From an uncultured Prevotella sp. (GTDB lineage Bacteria > Bacteroidota > Bacteroidia > Bacteroidales > Bacteroidaceae), in NCBI GenBank assembly GCA_944320355.1, contig CALUHC010000039.1, positions 1 through 64,000 of the forward strand: 64,000 bases of DNA. Reading direction: 5' to 3'. A program made the position numbers and the translations under genes. Below the pieces are notes generated by a model. It saw only the letters and a list, made by a program, of their open reading frames with translations. It was not told where the DNA came from and did not search any database. Position 1 is the first letter of the stretch; each line of letters opens with the position of its first letter. Of the stretch, positions 7,403 through 16,835 are shown piece by piece.

Positions 7403-8527
7403 TTATGGCCTGAGTTTTAAAGTTTCACTTGTTCCGTCAGCGAAGTTCACCCGCACGATTGTGACGGGGGACGAGATGCGGGACTTAGGAATGTCAAATC
7501 GTTCACTGCTTACCGTGTTGTTTGCCATAGTCTGCCCTTTAGCGTTATAGAGCCGTATATGCTTAATAGATTTGTTTGCTTGCAACACATACGTATCGCC
7601 ATTGTCTGTTACGGACAATCCGGCACTTTTCCTGACATTTTTTATGCCAGAATAAGGGCGTGAGGTGCTGAGCCCAAGGAACTTCATATCTTTCCAGCCT
7701 TCCGCCTCCATATACAAATCAATGCTCTCATCAGGAACATAAACCGTCTGTTGGCTGCAGTTCAGAAAAACATCCTTGCCCAATCTTGGGGGTATGGCGG
7801 CAAGGCATAATAAATAAGGAATGGGATTGCCCTCTCCCCAAATGCCCATGTCTATTACATTGGCAAAAGCCCGGTCTCCAATTGAATCTACGGTGGCAGG
7901 TATGGAGCCAGTGGAATATATGAAACCATTCTCAAACGCGTTTGAGTATATGACCCTAACCCCATCACGAATACCTATAGAACCATAGGTGGTTCGGAAG
8001 AGGGTGTCACCATCCAACGAATAAATGCCTTCGTCATAATGCTTATATCTGTCATTGTCTTCCGATAGCACTATGTCGACAAACGAGTCGTGTGTATTCC
8101 CGTAAACATTATTCCCGAGCGTGGGATATTTCCCCGTCAGTACGAAAGTATAGTTGGCGCGCACATGCAGTCCATAGTCAGCGATATGCTTGAGTCTTAC
8201 AGGCAATATGGTCTTGGCATCGCGGGGAGGTAGAAACAATTCGCAGTCGAACGCATGAGCGGGGATTGTGTCGATGTCGGCATCGCGCAGGTTGAGTTCC
8301 GCGAGTTGGCCGAGCAATCCCGCGCGCAGGTAGGCATAGTCCTCCTCTTGCAGCGTGCCGGTGACGGTGAGGTGTGTCACCGATTGCTTCTGCTCATCGG
8401 TGAGCAGGCTTTTGAGCCGCTCCGCGCCCACGTTCACGGTGACGCGCGTAGGGTCGGCGTTGTCTTGTGCCAATGCGCGTGGCAGCACGGTGGCGAGCAT
8501 TGTAGCCAGCAATAATGTTCTCATCAT
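7403..8527 (-). CDS. BspA-like leucine-rich protein with probable T9SS C-terminal tail
   Basis: 374 residues with a signal peptide (about 1-20, ...RALAQ). Residues 45-260 contain loosely spaced LRR_5/BspA-type repeats (LAELNLRDADIDTIPAHAF, IPATVDSIGDRAF). The last 70 residues (KSIKHIRLYNAKGQTMANN ... VTIVRVNFADG) resemble a type A Por sorting domain: strand, turn with G-Q, strand, then a hydrophobic strand before a D-G turn. This suggests export by the type IX system, whose regulators PorW and PorX are encoded at 11.5-16.0 kb. BspA-like proteins are usually adhesins; the role here is inferred only. Confidence 0.65.
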   Translation of the reverse strand: MMRTLLLATMLATVLPRALAQDNADPTRVTVNVGAERLKSLLTDEQKQSVTHLTVTGTLQEEDYAYLRAGLLGQLAELNLRDADIDTIPAHAFDCELFLPPRDAKTILPVRLKHIADYGLHVRANYTFVLTGKYPTLGNNVYGNTHDSFVDIVLSEDNDRYKHYDEGIYSLDGDTLFRTTYGSIGIRDGVRVIYSNAFENGFIYSTGSIPATVDSIGDRAFANVIDMGIWGEGNPIPYLLCLAAIPPRLGKDVFLNCSQQTVYVPDESIDLYMEAEGWKDMKFLGLSTSRPYSGIKNVRKSAGLSVTDNGDTYVLQANKSIKHIRLYNAKGQTMANNTVSSERFDIPKSRISSPVTIVRVNFADGTSETLKLRP

Positions 8528-8557
8528 AATCTTTACTTTTAGCAGGTGAAACTTGGT

Positions 8558-8690
8558 CTATTTTGCAATGATCATCCGCCGTGTGCCAATGAGGCTGCCA
8601 TCGACGATGAGGCTGCAGAGGTACATCCCGGTGCCAAGGCCTTCGTTGGTCATGGCAATGGAGAAGTCGCCGCGGTCGGCGATGATAATA
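8558..8690 (-). pseudogene. Relic of a T9SS sorting tail
   Basis: Minus-strand codons ending at the TAG at 8558-8560 encode about 44 residues including GTGMYLCSLIVDG and ending RRMIIAK. This is the typical end of a type A Por secretion tail (G-x-Y-x-x-S-L-I-x-D-G then K/R-R-M). Upstream the frame enters AT-rich sequence with no start or body, so it is the remaining 3' end of a lost secreted-protein gene, 30 bp upstream of the BspA-like gene. Confidence 0.5.
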
Positions 8691-9077
8691 AGTATTTTTT
8701 ATGTTTCTTGTTTTTGGTTATTGGTAAATATTGGTTGTGATTTATTTCCCAGCGGCGTTTGATTCTTTTCGAATCGTAGCATTTCCGTTTACGAATATAC
8801 AAATATATTAAATAAGTTGTATTCTTTTATGGATGGTTTTTAACCAATATTATAAATATCAGCGTTGATTTAGTTATTTTTGATGTAGCATCATTGTTAA
8901 TAGTGTAAATAGTCTTATTAGTAGTAAAAATACACCATGATTTCTGTTTGTGTGGTTCTGTGGCCAGCTTCTGTGTTTGTATTCTCTTATGTATCCTCAT
9001 TGGGCTTGACACGGGGTGCGCGAAGCAGTATCTTTGCACCGCTATCTGCCTGTCGGCACAGTAACAAAATAGGGGGA
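8691..9077. other. AT-rich gene-free spacer
   Basis: 8691-8950 is markedly AT-rich compared with its surroundings and has no credible open frame on either strand. A short inverted repeat GATTC-TTTTC-GAATC lies at about 8761-8775. I see no promoter or RNA gene. Confidence 0.5.
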
Positions 9078-9266
9078 CTGTGTCAAAATGTAGTTGAAAG
9101 GAGTTGACCGAAGTCAGGCGACCTGTCGGTCGTCGGAAGTTAGCGGACACGTGTTGCCAGAACGCAGCGGAAAATGGCGTGGAAATCAGCAACAAAACAT
9201 ACGTCTGTTGACTCCAGATAACTTCGGGCGAAGTCCCAAACTCCAGTTGACTTCATTTCGGCACAG
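9078..9266 (+). repeat. Family B element, full copy
   Basis: 189 bp with imperfect inverted ends: CTGTGTCAAAATGTAGTTGA at 9078 and, complementing it, TTGACTTCATTTCGGCACAG ending at 9266. The core includes GACCTGTCGGTC and GAAGTTAGCGGACA. Related copies are at 60140-60289 and in pieces at 4630, 5122 and 50100. Confidence 0.65.
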
Positions 9267-9344
9267 CCCCGTAGGGCGGCAAAAGTCGTGGTCTGTTTGG
9301 ACCGACATGGGAGCATGGGCGTTTGCAAACTTTTGCACAGTCGA

Positions 9345-9376
9345 TTTGCGTGTGCCGATTATAATGCGTAAATTTG
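9345..9376 (+). promoter_or_regulatory. Promoter of the aroA-porX run
   Basis: TTTG (9345-9348), 20-bp spacer, TAAATTTG (9369-9376): full Bacteroidota promoter match. The ATG of aroA follows 45 bases later. Confidence 0.7.
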
Positions 9377-9421
9377 CATTCAGTAAGAGCTTGACAGACG
9401 ATAACTAAACATTGGTATAAT

Positions 9422-10672
9422 ATGCAATACATACTTTATCCACCACGGAAACTCGATGCCACGATAACCCTGCCGCCGTCGAAGAGCATCAGCAACAGGG
9501 CGCTCGTGATGCACGCGCTGGCCGGCGGAGGCCCGCTGCCCGAGAACCTGTCTGACTGTGACGACACGCAGGTGATGGTGGGCGCGCTGCGCGATATGCC
9601 GCCCACCATCGACATAAAGGCCGCCGGGACGGCCATGAGATTCATGTCGGCCTATCTCGCCGTGACCCCCGGCGAGCACCTGATAACGGGCACCGAGCGT
9701 ATGCTCCACCGCCCCATAAGCGTGCTGGTGGACGCGCTGCGCTATCTCGGGGCAGACATTGAGTATGCCGGCGAGGAGGGCTTCCCGCCGCTGCGCATAC
9801 GCGGCCGCAGGCTTGATGGCGGTCCGCTGGTCATCCCCGGCGACGTAAGCTCGCAGTACATATCGGCTCTGCTCATGATAGCTCCCACGCTGGGCAGCGG
9901 CCTGGAGCTGCGGCTCGCGGGCGAAATCATATCGCGCCCGTATATAGACCTCACGCTCTGGCTGATGGGCAAGTTCGGCGCAGAGGCCGAATGGAGCGAC
10001 ATTGACACCATAACAGTGAAGCCGAAGCCCTACGTGCCCCGCCAGTGGGTGATAGAGAACGACTGGAGCGCGGCCTCATATTGGTACGAGATGATGGCTC
10101 TCAGCGAGGGCGGCGACGACAGCCTTGCCCTGTGCGGGCTGACCGACGGCAGCATGCAGGGCGACTCGTCGGCACGCTACATCTTCAGCCTGCTGGGGGT
10201 CAAGACGGCGTTCGACAGCACCGGCCCCGGCGCGCTCACCACCGTGAGGCTGCGCCACAATGGGCGGCGGTTGCCAAGGCTGGAGTATGACTTCGTGAAC
10301 TCGCCCGACATGGTGCAGACGTTTGTGGTGTGCTGCGCCGCGCTTGGCATCAGGTTCCGCTTCACCGGGCTGCAGACGCTCAAGATAAAGGAGACCGACC
10401 GCGTGGAGGCGCTGAAGGCTGAGATGCGCAAGCTGGGCTACGTGATGCGTGACACCGACGGGCGCGAGCTGGAGTGGGACGGCGAGCGGTGCGAGCCGCA
10501 GGCCGACGCTGCCATTGACACATACGCCGACCACCGCATGGCCATGGCCTTCGCGCCGCTGGCACTGCGCCGTCCCGGGCTGCGGATAAACGACCCGCAG
10601 GTGGTCACAAAGTCTTATCCCGGCTTCTGGGACGACCTGCGCCGCGCCGGGTTCACCATAGAGGAGGCTTGA
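9422..10672 (+). CDS. aroA: 3-phosphoshikimate 1-carboxyvinyltransferase (EPSP synthase)
   Basis: 416 residues. Joins phosphoenolpyruvate to shikimate-3-phosphate, the sixth step of the shikimate pathway, in the cytosol. PPSKSISNRALV (about residues 19-30) is the phosphate-binding PSKS motif. AAGTAMRFMSAYLA near 63-76 corresponds to the G-T-x-x-R site, and DTYADHRMAMAFAP near 360 carries the conserved D-H-R-M. Slightly shorter than the E. coli enzyme, as is usual in Bacteroidota. A full promoter lies 45 bp upstream. First gene of a run with a metal permease, porW, porX and tsaE. The 13-bp gap to the permease suggests one transcript. Confidence 0.95.
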   Translation: MQYILYPPRKLDATITLPPSKSISNRALVMHALAGGGPLPENLSDCDDTQVMVGALRDMPPTIDIKAAGTAMRFMSAYLAVTPGEHLITGTERMLHRPISVLVDALRYLGADIEYAGEEGFPPLRIRGRRLDGGPLVIPGDVSSQYISALLMIAPTLGSGLELRLAGEIISRPYIDLTLWLMGKFGAEAEWSDIDTITVKPKPYVPRQWVIENDWSAASYWYEMMALSEGGDDSLALCGLTDGSMQGDSSARYIFSLLGVKTAFDSTGPGALTTVRLRHNGRRLPRLEYDFVNSPDMVQTFVVCCAALGIRFRFTGLQTLKIKETDRVEALKAEMRKLGYVMRDTDGRELEWDGERCEPQADAAIDTYADHRMAMAFAPLALRRPGLRINDPQVVTKSYPGFWDDLRRAGFTIEEA

Positions 10673-10685
10673 GGGGCGCGCGACG

Positions 10686-11498
10686 ATGATTCTTGAGTAC
10701 GCCTTCTTCCGCAACGCCCTCATAGGCTCGCTGCTGGCGAGTGTGGCCTGCGCCTTCATAGGCACGTATATAGTGAGCCGCCGGCTGGTGTTCATCAGCG
10801 GCGGAATCACACACGCCTCGTTCGGCGGCATAGGCCTCGGGGTGTTTTTCGGGCTCAATCCCATACTCTCGGCCATGGCGTTCGCCGTGGCGAGCGCGTG
10901 CGGCGTGCAGTGGATGTCGGCGCGGGGGCGCGTCCGCGAGGACTCGGCCATCGCCGTGTTCTGGACGCTGGGTATGAGCGTGGGCATCATCTTCGGCTTC
11001 ATGACGCCGGGTTTCGTGCCCGACCTCTCGTCATATCTTTTCGGCAGCATACTCGCCATAGGCCCTGCCGACCTGTGGCTGCTGGCGGCGGTCGCGGCGG
11101 TGGTGACAGTGGTGTTCGCCCTGCTGGGGCGCACGATAGTGTGCATAGCCTTCGACCCCGTGTTCGCCCGCTCGTTGCGCCTGCCGGTGACGGCCATAGA
11201 GTACCTGATGATGGCTCTCACGGCCATGACCATAGTGTCCACGCTGAGGCTTGTGGGCATAGTGCTCGCCATGAGCCTGCTCACCGTTCCGCAGCTCACC
11301 GCCGGGCTGTTCACGTACAGTTTCCGGCGCACCATAGGCCTTAGCATGGCCTTCGGCGTGGCGTACTGCGTGGCGGGGCTGGCTGTGTCCTATTGGCTCA
11401 ACGTGCCTTCCGGCGCGTCGATAATATTCGTCTCGATTGTGATTTATGCGGCCCTTAGGGCAATAAAATCGCTAAAAAGCAAGTTTATAAAGGTGTGA
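10686..11498 (+). CDS. Metal ABC transporter permease (ABC-3 family, ZnuB/MntB-like)
   Basis: 270 residues, eight or nine hydrophobic helices. SRRLVFISGGITHASFGGIGLG near residues 31-52 is the hallmark ABC-3 motif, with a later loop (FDPVFARSL) that contacts the ATPase. The family imports zinc, manganese or iron across the inner membrane. The ATPase and binding protein are not adjacent, which is odd for this system; they may be encoded elsewhere. Its stop codon overlaps the GTG start of porW (GTGA), so translation of the two is probably coupled. Confidence 0.88.
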   Translation: MILEYAFFRNALIGSLLASVACAFIGTYIVSRRLVFISGGITHASFGGIGLGVFFGLNPILSAMAFAVASACGVQWMSARGRVREDSAIAVFWTLGMSVGIIFGFMTPGFVPDLSSYLFGSILAIGPADLWLLAAVAAVVTVVFALLGRTIVCIAFDPVFARSLRLPVTAIEYLMMALTAMTIVSTLRLVGIVLAMSLLTVPQLTAGLFTYSFRRTIGLSMAFGVAYCVAGLAVSYWLNVPSGASIIFVSIVIYAALRAIKSLKSKFIKV

Positions 11499-14437
11499 AG
11501 AAGTATGTACGCCAGCATATAGCCCTGTTGTTGGCCGCCGTCGCCCTGCTGACGGTGGCAGGGTGCTCCACGAAGAAGAACACGAGCGGCTCGCGCTGGT
11601 GGCACTCCTTCAACGCCCGCTACAACACTTACTACAACGGAAGCCAGGCATACATAGACGGTTGCCTTAAGATAGAGAGCGGCAACAAGGACAACTTCAC
11701 CGAGATGATACCACTCTATCCAGTGGCTAACAAGGCCAGCCGCGACCTCGGCAAGGGCGACTTCGACCGCGCCATAGAGAAGTCGGAGAAGGCAATCAAG
11801 CTGCACAGCATCAAGCGCAGGCCCACGTGGGACAAGCGCCGGCGCAAGACGGCCAAGGACATAGAGTGGCTCAACCGCAAGGAATACAACCCGTTCCTGT
11901 GGAAGGCGTGGCTGCTCATGGGCAAGTCGCAGTTCCAGAAAGGCGAGTTCGACGAGGCGGCGGCCACCTTCTCATATATGTCAAGGCTCTACTCCACGCA
12001 GCCGGCCATCAACGGAGTGGCCAGGGCGTGGCTCGCCAAGTGCTATGTCGAGCTGGACTGGCTCTACGACGCCGAGGACGTGATCACCAAGATGCGCCGC
12101 GACACAATGCACTACAAGGCTGTGGAGGAGTGGGACTACACCTACGCCGACTACTATGTGCGCAGCAAGCAGTACGAGGAGGCTGTGAAATACCTTGCCA
12201 AGGTCATCAAGCACGAGGGCAGGCGAAAGCTCAAGGCGCGCCAGTGGTACCTCATGGGACAGCTGCAGACGGCGCTCGGCAACAAGGCGGCGGCCTACAA
12301 AGCCTACGGAAAGGTGATACGCCAGAACCCGCCCTACGAGGTGGAGTTCAACGCCCGCATAGCCCGTACGGAGGTAATGGCAGGCGGACGGCCCAAGCAG
12401 ATGATAAAGAAGTTGCGCCGAATGGCCGCCTCTGACAAGAACAAGGACTATCTGGACCAGGTGTATTACGCCATAGGCAACATCTACCTGCTGGACCGCG
12501 ACACCATGAACGCTATCGCGGCCTACGAGCGTGGCAACAAGGAAGCCACGCGCAGCGGCGTGGAGAAAGGCGTGCTGCTGGTCAAGCTCGGCGACCTGTA
12601 CTGGGCAAAGGAGAAATACAACGACGCGCAGAGGTGCTACGGAGAGGCCATCGGCCTGCTCGACAAGGAACGGCCGGGCTATGAGGAACTCTCAAAACGG
12701 TCGAAAGTGCTCGACGAGCTGGTGCCATATACCGACGCTGTGTACCTTCAGGACTCGTTGCAAGTGCTGGCCAAACTGCCCGAGGCCGAGCGCAACGCCG
12801 CCATAGACCGCGTCATCGAGGAGCTGAAGAAGAAGGAAGAGGAGGAGAAGCGCGCCGCGCAGGAGGCTGAAGTGGAGAAACAGCTGCAGCAACAGGGCGC
12901 GGTTGGCAACCAGTCGGGCGCTAACTTCACCAACGCCACGCAGACATCGAAGTCGGGAGAGTGGTATTTCTACAACCCGATGGCCGTCAACCAGGGCAAG
13001 ACGGCATTCCAGAGACAGTGGGGCAAGCGCCAGAACGTGGACAACTGGCAGCGCATCAACCAGACTGTGGTCAACCTTGCCGGCACTGACGGGCAAGGAG
13101 GCGAAGCCACAGACTCGCTGTCCGCCACCGGCGAAGGGGATACGGCAGCGGCCGACAGCACGCAGACAGCGGCCGCACCGGCCGACTCTGCCGCAGCCGA
13201 CCCGCACACCCGCGAGTACTATCTCGCCCAGATTCCCTTTACCGACGAGCAGAAGGCCGAGAGCGACAACATCATAAAGGACGGCCTCTTCAACTCAGGC
13301 GTCATCTTCAAGGACAAGCTTGACAACCTGAAACTGAGCGAAAAGGCTCTCACAAGGCTCACCACGCAATACTCGGACTACGAGAAGAACGACGAGGCAC
13401 TGTACCATCTGTTCCTGCTCTACTCGCGTATGGGCAACCAGGCCATGGCCGACAACTGCCTCGCGAAGCTCAAGTCGCAGTTCCCCAACAGTGAGTGGAC
13501 AACGCTCCTGAGCGATCCTTACTTCGCGGAGAACGCCAAGTTTGGCGTGCATATAGAGGACTCGCTCTACGGAGCAACTTACGACGCGTTCAAGGCCGAC
13601 CGCTTTGCCGAGGTGAAAGCCAACGCCAAGCTCTCCGCCGAGCGGTTCCCGCTGGGAGCCAACAGGGCCAAGTTCATATTCATAGAGGGCCTTGGGATGC
13701 TCAATGACGGCGATGCCGACGGCTGCGTGGAGCGCATGAAGACCGTGGTGGAGAAGTATCCGCAGAGCGAGGTGAGCGAGATGGCGGGCATGATAATAAA
13801 GGGTGTGCAGGAAGGGCGGGCGCTCTATGGCGGCAAGTTCGACATAGGCGACATCTGGTCGCGTAGAGGTGTGACGCTCGAAGCCACAGACTCCACCGCT
13901 GCCGACACGCTGAGCGCCGAGCGATACACGGGCTACGTGTTCCTGCTGGCCTACCAGCCCGACTCCGTGAACGCCAACCAGCTGCTCTATGACATGGCCA
14001 AATACAACTTCACCAACTTCCTTGTGCGCAACTTCGACATATCCGTAGACCAGGACAACGGCATCTGCCGGATGATGATAAGCGGATTCATGAGCTATGA
14101 CGAGGCCCTGCAGTACGCGCGCCACCTGTATGCCGACGCCGACATGGCCGCCAAGGTGAAGGGCTGCCGGCGCATAATCATCAGTCAGGACAACTTGCCT
14201 CTGCTCGGCACCAAGTACAGTTACGTGGAGTATGAGAAGTTCTTCGAAGACGCGCTCGCACCGCTCACCATCAGCAAGGAGCAGCTGCTCAACATCCCGG
14301 AGAGCGTGGAGCAGGAGCAACCGGCCGGGGAAGATGTGCCGGCTGAGGGCGGCGACATACCGGAAGACAACTTTATTAACAACGCGGAGCCGCAATACAA
14401 GAACAGCTTCGACTTTGACGACGACTTTTACCAATGA
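11495..14437 (+). CDS. porW: PorW/SprE-type TPR lipoprotein of the type IX secretion system
   Basis: 980 residues. The signal peptide ends in a lipobox (LTVAGC, Cys24). Residues 60-420 are TPR-like helical pairs; 430-580 is a charged and then Ala/Thr/Asp-rich low-complexity stretch (KKEEEEKRAAQEAEVEKQLQ). 590-830 again holds TPR-like helices, and the C-terminal 100 residues form a small compact domain ending in an acidic tail. This order fits PorW/SprE, an outer-membrane-linked lipoprotein needed for T9SS and, in gliders, motility. Start GTG 11495 overlaps the permease stop. The 3' end overlaps the porX ATG (ATGA). The immediate link to porX supports the call. Confidence 0.8.
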   Translation: MKKYVRQHIALLLAAVALLTVAGCSTKKNTSGSRWWHSFNARYNTYYNGSQAYIDGCLKIESGNKDNFTEMIPLYPVANKASRDLGKGDFDRAIEKSEKAIKLHSIKRRPTWDKRRRKTAKDIEWLNRKEYNPFLWKAWLLMGKSQFQKGEFDEAAATFSYMSRLYSTQPAINGVARAWLAKCYVELDWLYDAEDVITKMRRDTMHYKAVEEWDYTYADYYVRSKQYEEAVKYLAKVIKHEGRRKLKARQWYLMGQLQTALGNKAAAYKAYGKVIRQNPPYEVEFNARIARTEVMAGGRPKQMIKKLRRMAASDKNKDYLDQVYYAIGNIYLLDRDTMNAIAAYERGNKEATRSGVEKGVLLVKLGDLYWAKEKYNDAQRCYGEAIGLLDKERPGYEELSKRSKVLDELVPYTDAVYLQDSLQVLAKLPEAERNAAIDRVIEELKKKEEEEKRAAQEAEVEKQLQQQGAVGNQSGANFTNATQTSKSGEWYFYNPMAVNQGKTAFQRQWGKRQNVDNWQRINQTVVNLAGTDGQGGEATDSLSATGEGDTAAADSTQTAAAPADSAAADPHTREYYLAQIPFTDEQKAESDNIIKDGLFNSGVIFKDKLDNLKLSEKALTRLTTQYSDYEKNDEALYHLFLLYSRMGNQAMADNCLAKLKSQFPNSEWTTLLSDPYFAENAKFGVHIEDSLYGATYDAFKADRFAEVKANAKLSAERFPLGANRAKFIFIEGLGMLNDGDADGCVERMKTVVEKYPQSEVSEMAGMIIKGVQEGRALYGGKFDIGDIWSRRGVTLEATDSTAADTLSAERYTGYVFLLAYQPDSVNANQLLYDMAKYNFTNFLVRNFDISVDQDNGICRMMISGFMSYDEALQYARHLYADADMAAKVKGCRRIIISQDNLPLLGTKYSYVEYEKFFEDALAPLTISKEQLLNIPESVEQEQPAGEDVPAEGGDIPEDNFINNAEPQYKNSFDFDDDFYQ

Positions 14438-16002
14438 GCAACGGATTGTTACTTTGGGCCGACGACGAGATAGAACTGCTCAAGGCCCACCTCCTCTTTC
14501 TCGAAAAGAAAGGCTATGAGGTCATCACCGTGACCAACGGCACCGACGCGATAGACCAGTGCCGCAGCCATAACTTCGACCTGGTGCTGCTCGACGAGAT
14601 GATGCCGGGCCTAAGCGGGCTGGAGACTTTGCAGAAAATCAAGGAAATACTGCCTGCGGTTCCCGTGGTGATGGTGACCAAGAGCGAGGAGGAAAACATA
14701 ATGGACCAGGCTATAGGGTCAAAGATTGCGGACTACTTGATAAAGCCCGTGAACCCCAACCAGATTCTACTCTCGCTCAAAAAGAACATACACCGCAAGG
14801 AGATTGTCACCGAGGTGACGCAGAGCGGATACCAGCAGGAGTTCCAGCAAATTGCCATGCAGACCGCCGAGTGCCGCACCTGCGACGACTGGGTGGAGCT
14901 GTACAAGAGGTTGGTGCACTGGGAACTGGAGCTGAGCGGCACCGACAGCAACATGACTGAGACGCTGCGGATACAGAAGGACGACGCAAACAACGCCTTC
15001 GCCAAGTTCATACGGGCCAACTACCTCGACTGGGTGGCCACGCTCGCTCCTGGCGGCAGCACCGACGGCAGGCCCATGCTGAGCCCCGAACTCTTCAGGC
15101 GCAAGGTGTTCCCGCTGCTCAACGAGGGGCGCAAGGTGTTCATGGTGGTGCTCGACAACTTCCGTTACGACCAGTGGCGGGTGGTGGCACGCGAGCTGGG
15201 CGACGCCTTCGACATCGACGAAGACCTCTACTTCAGCATACTGCCCACGGCCACGCAGTACGCCCGCAACGCCATCTTCAGCGGGCTCATGCCAAAGGAG
15301 ATAGCCCGGATGTTCCCCGACCTGTGGGTGGACGAGGACGAGGAGGAGGGCAAGAACCTCAACGAGGGACCGCTCATCGGCACGCAGATAGAGCGGTTCC
15401 GCCGCCACGACACTTACTCTTACCACAAAATCAACGACCCCTCGGGCGCGGAGAAGTTCATGCAGAAGCTGCGCCAGCTTGAGAGCAACGACCTCAACGT
15501 GGTGGTGTTCAACTTCATCGATATGCTCAGCCATGCCCGCACGGAGTCAAAGATGGTGCGCGAGCTGGCCAGCAACGAGTCGGCATACCGCAGCATCACG
15601 CTCAGCTGGTTCCGCCACTCGGTCATATCCGAGCTGTTCAAGCAGCTGGCGCAGACCGGATGCACCGTCATCGTGACTACCGACCACGGCTCAATACGTG
15701 TCAACAAGCCCGTGAAGATAATCGGCGACCGCAACACCAACACCAACCTGCGCTACAAGCTCGGCAAGAACCTGGCCTACAACGACAAGTCGCTATTCGT
15801 CATCAAGGAACCGGCGCGGGCGCAGCTGCCGTCGCCAAACATCAGCACGAGCTATGTGTTCGCCACGGGCGACTCCTTCTTTGCCTACCCGAACAACTAT
15901 AATTACTATGTGTCGTACTACAAAGACACATTCCAGCACGGCGGGATATCGATGGAAGAGATGATAATCCCCATAATAACCATGACAGGAAAAAAACGAT
16001 AA
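14434..16002 (+). CDS. porX: PorX: response regulator with PglZ phosphatase-like domain
   Basis: 522 residues. An N-terminal receiver (1-120) has acidic D10/D11, phospho-acceptor Asp54 (LLDEMMPG), the K-S switch region (VMVTKSEEEN) and YLIKPVNP. A helical linker follows. Residues about 220-515 are a PglZ domain of the alkaline-phosphatase superfamily: metal ligands expected in VVLDNFRYDQWR, nucleophile Thr in SILPTATQYARNAIFSG, and TTDHGS near 413-418. PorX with the PorY kinase (not in this window) controls T9SS genes through SigP in Porphyromonas; recent work in that genus describes nucleotide phosphodiesterase activity. Coupled to porW by ATGA and followed by tsaE two bases after its stop. 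Confidence 0.9.
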   Translation: MSNGLLLWADDEIELLKAHLLFLEKKGYEVITVTNGTDAIDQCRSHNFDLVLLDEMMPGLSGLETLQKIKEILPAVPVVMVTKSEEENIMDQAIGSKIADYLIKPVNPNQILLSLKKNIHRKEIVTEVTQSGYQQEFQQIAMQTAECRTCDDWVELYKRLVHWELELSGTDSNMTETLRIQKDDANNAFAKFIRANYLDWVATLAPGGSTDGRPMLSPELFRRKVFPLLNEGRKVFMVVLDNFRYDQWRVVARELGDAFDIDEDLYFSILPTATQYARNAIFSGLMPKEIARMFPDLWVDEDEEEGKNLNEGPLIGTQIERFRRHDTYSYHKINDPSGAEKFMQKLRQLESNDLNVVVFNFIDMLSHARTESKMVRELASNESAYRSITLSWFRHSVISELFKQLAQTGCTVIVTTDHGSIRVNKPVKIIGDRNTNTNLRYKLGKNLAYNDKSLFVIKEPARAQLPSPNISTSYVFATGDSFFAYPNNYNYYVSYYKDTFQHGGISMEEMIIPIITMTGKKR

Positions 16003-16004
16003 CG

Positions 16005-16418
16005 ATGGAAATAAAGATTGAGAACCTCGACAGCATACGCATTGCCGCACGCCAGTTTGTCGACAGCATGGGCGGCGGCAACGTGTTCGCCTTCTATGGG
16101 AAGATGGGGGCAGGCAAGACCACCTTCATCAAGGCAGTGTGCGAAGAGCTTGGGGTAGGGGACGTGATCACCTCGCCAACCTTCGCCATAGTGAACGAAT
16201 ACCTCGCTGAGCCTTCGGGCAAGCCGGTCTATCACTTCGACTTCTACCGCATAAAGAAGATAGAAGAGGTCTACGACATGGGCTACGAGGACTACTTCTA
16301 CAGCGGCGCGCTCTGTCTCATAGAGTGGCCAGAGCTGATAGAGGAGCTGCTGCCCGCCGACGCGACGCGCGTCACCATTGTCGAGCAGCCCGACGGCAGC
16401 CGCACCGTCAGTTTCTGA
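16005..16418 (+). CDS. tsaE: tRNA threonylcarbamoyladenosine biosynthesis ATPase TsaE
   Basis: 137 residues. The Walker A motif GKMGAGKT is at residues 32-39. It is followed by SPTFAIVNEYL and YHFDFYRIKKIEE, the typical TsaE core, and the YSGALCLIEWPELIEELLP signature near 100-120. TsaE is the ATPase that drives the TsaB-TsaD complex making t6A37 in ANN-decoding tRNAs. Last gene of the aroA run; a strong terminator follows at 16472. Confidence 0.92.
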   Translation: MEIKIENLDSIRIAARQFVDSMGGGNVFAFYGKMGAGKTTFIKAVCEELGVGDVITSPTFAIVNEYLAEPSGKPVYHFDFYRIKKIEEVYDMGYEDYFYSGALCLIEWPELIEELLPADATRVTIVEQPDGSRTVSF

Positions 16419-16471
16419 CCGCCTGGCGACAAATGCCACAGTCTGCCTCGGCGCGCCATCTGCCGTCAAGC

Positions 16472-16514
16472 CAATGCCCGCTGGCCACAGTGCCAGCGGG
16501 CATTGATTGTTTTT
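16472..16514 (+). terminator. Rho-independent terminator after tsaE
   Basis: A perfect 13-bp stem (CAATGCCCGCTGG with CCAGCGGGCATTG, 8-base loop), then ATTGTTTTT. Confidence 0.8.
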
Positions 16515-16710
16515 AACGCGGTGTTAAAATTCCGGGCGGTTTTATGCCTTAAAATTCGTGCTCAGTTGCCGGAACTATCATCGGACGGCAAATACGGCAG
16601 AAATGGAGGCTTTGTTGCAAGTGACTGTGCGTCAGTGTGCTAAGTGTGATGGGTGGCATCCGGCACTGTTGCTTGGCCGTAAAAACAAGTCCCAAAAGCC
16701 GCCAAAACCG

Positions 16711-16835
16711 GTGTGTTTTGGCTTGAAACGCGCGGCAGGACCTGCCGTTTCGTCGCGCAATACGGGTCGTTTGGCCTTGCGATATGTGCCGTTTTGCCAT
16801 GCCGAACGGCACATATCGCGGTTTCATCGGCCGTT
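16711..16835. repeat. Family A palindromic array, copy 2
   Basis: Contains AATACGGGTCGTTTGG, GATATGTGCCGTTTTGCC and AACGGCACATATCGCG at the usual pitch, more decayed than other copies. The rest of the 16515-17116 spacer shows no gene. Confidence 0.55.

Noticed and set aside
6530-7420. Several short frames between the AraC and BspA-like genes
   Set aside because: All run through family A, C or A-rich repeats; none has a promoter at the right distance or recognisable domain.
8827-9195. 122-residue minus-strand frame
   Set aside because: Its N-terminal half is family B repeat and its C-terminal half AT-rich spacer; no protein-like features.
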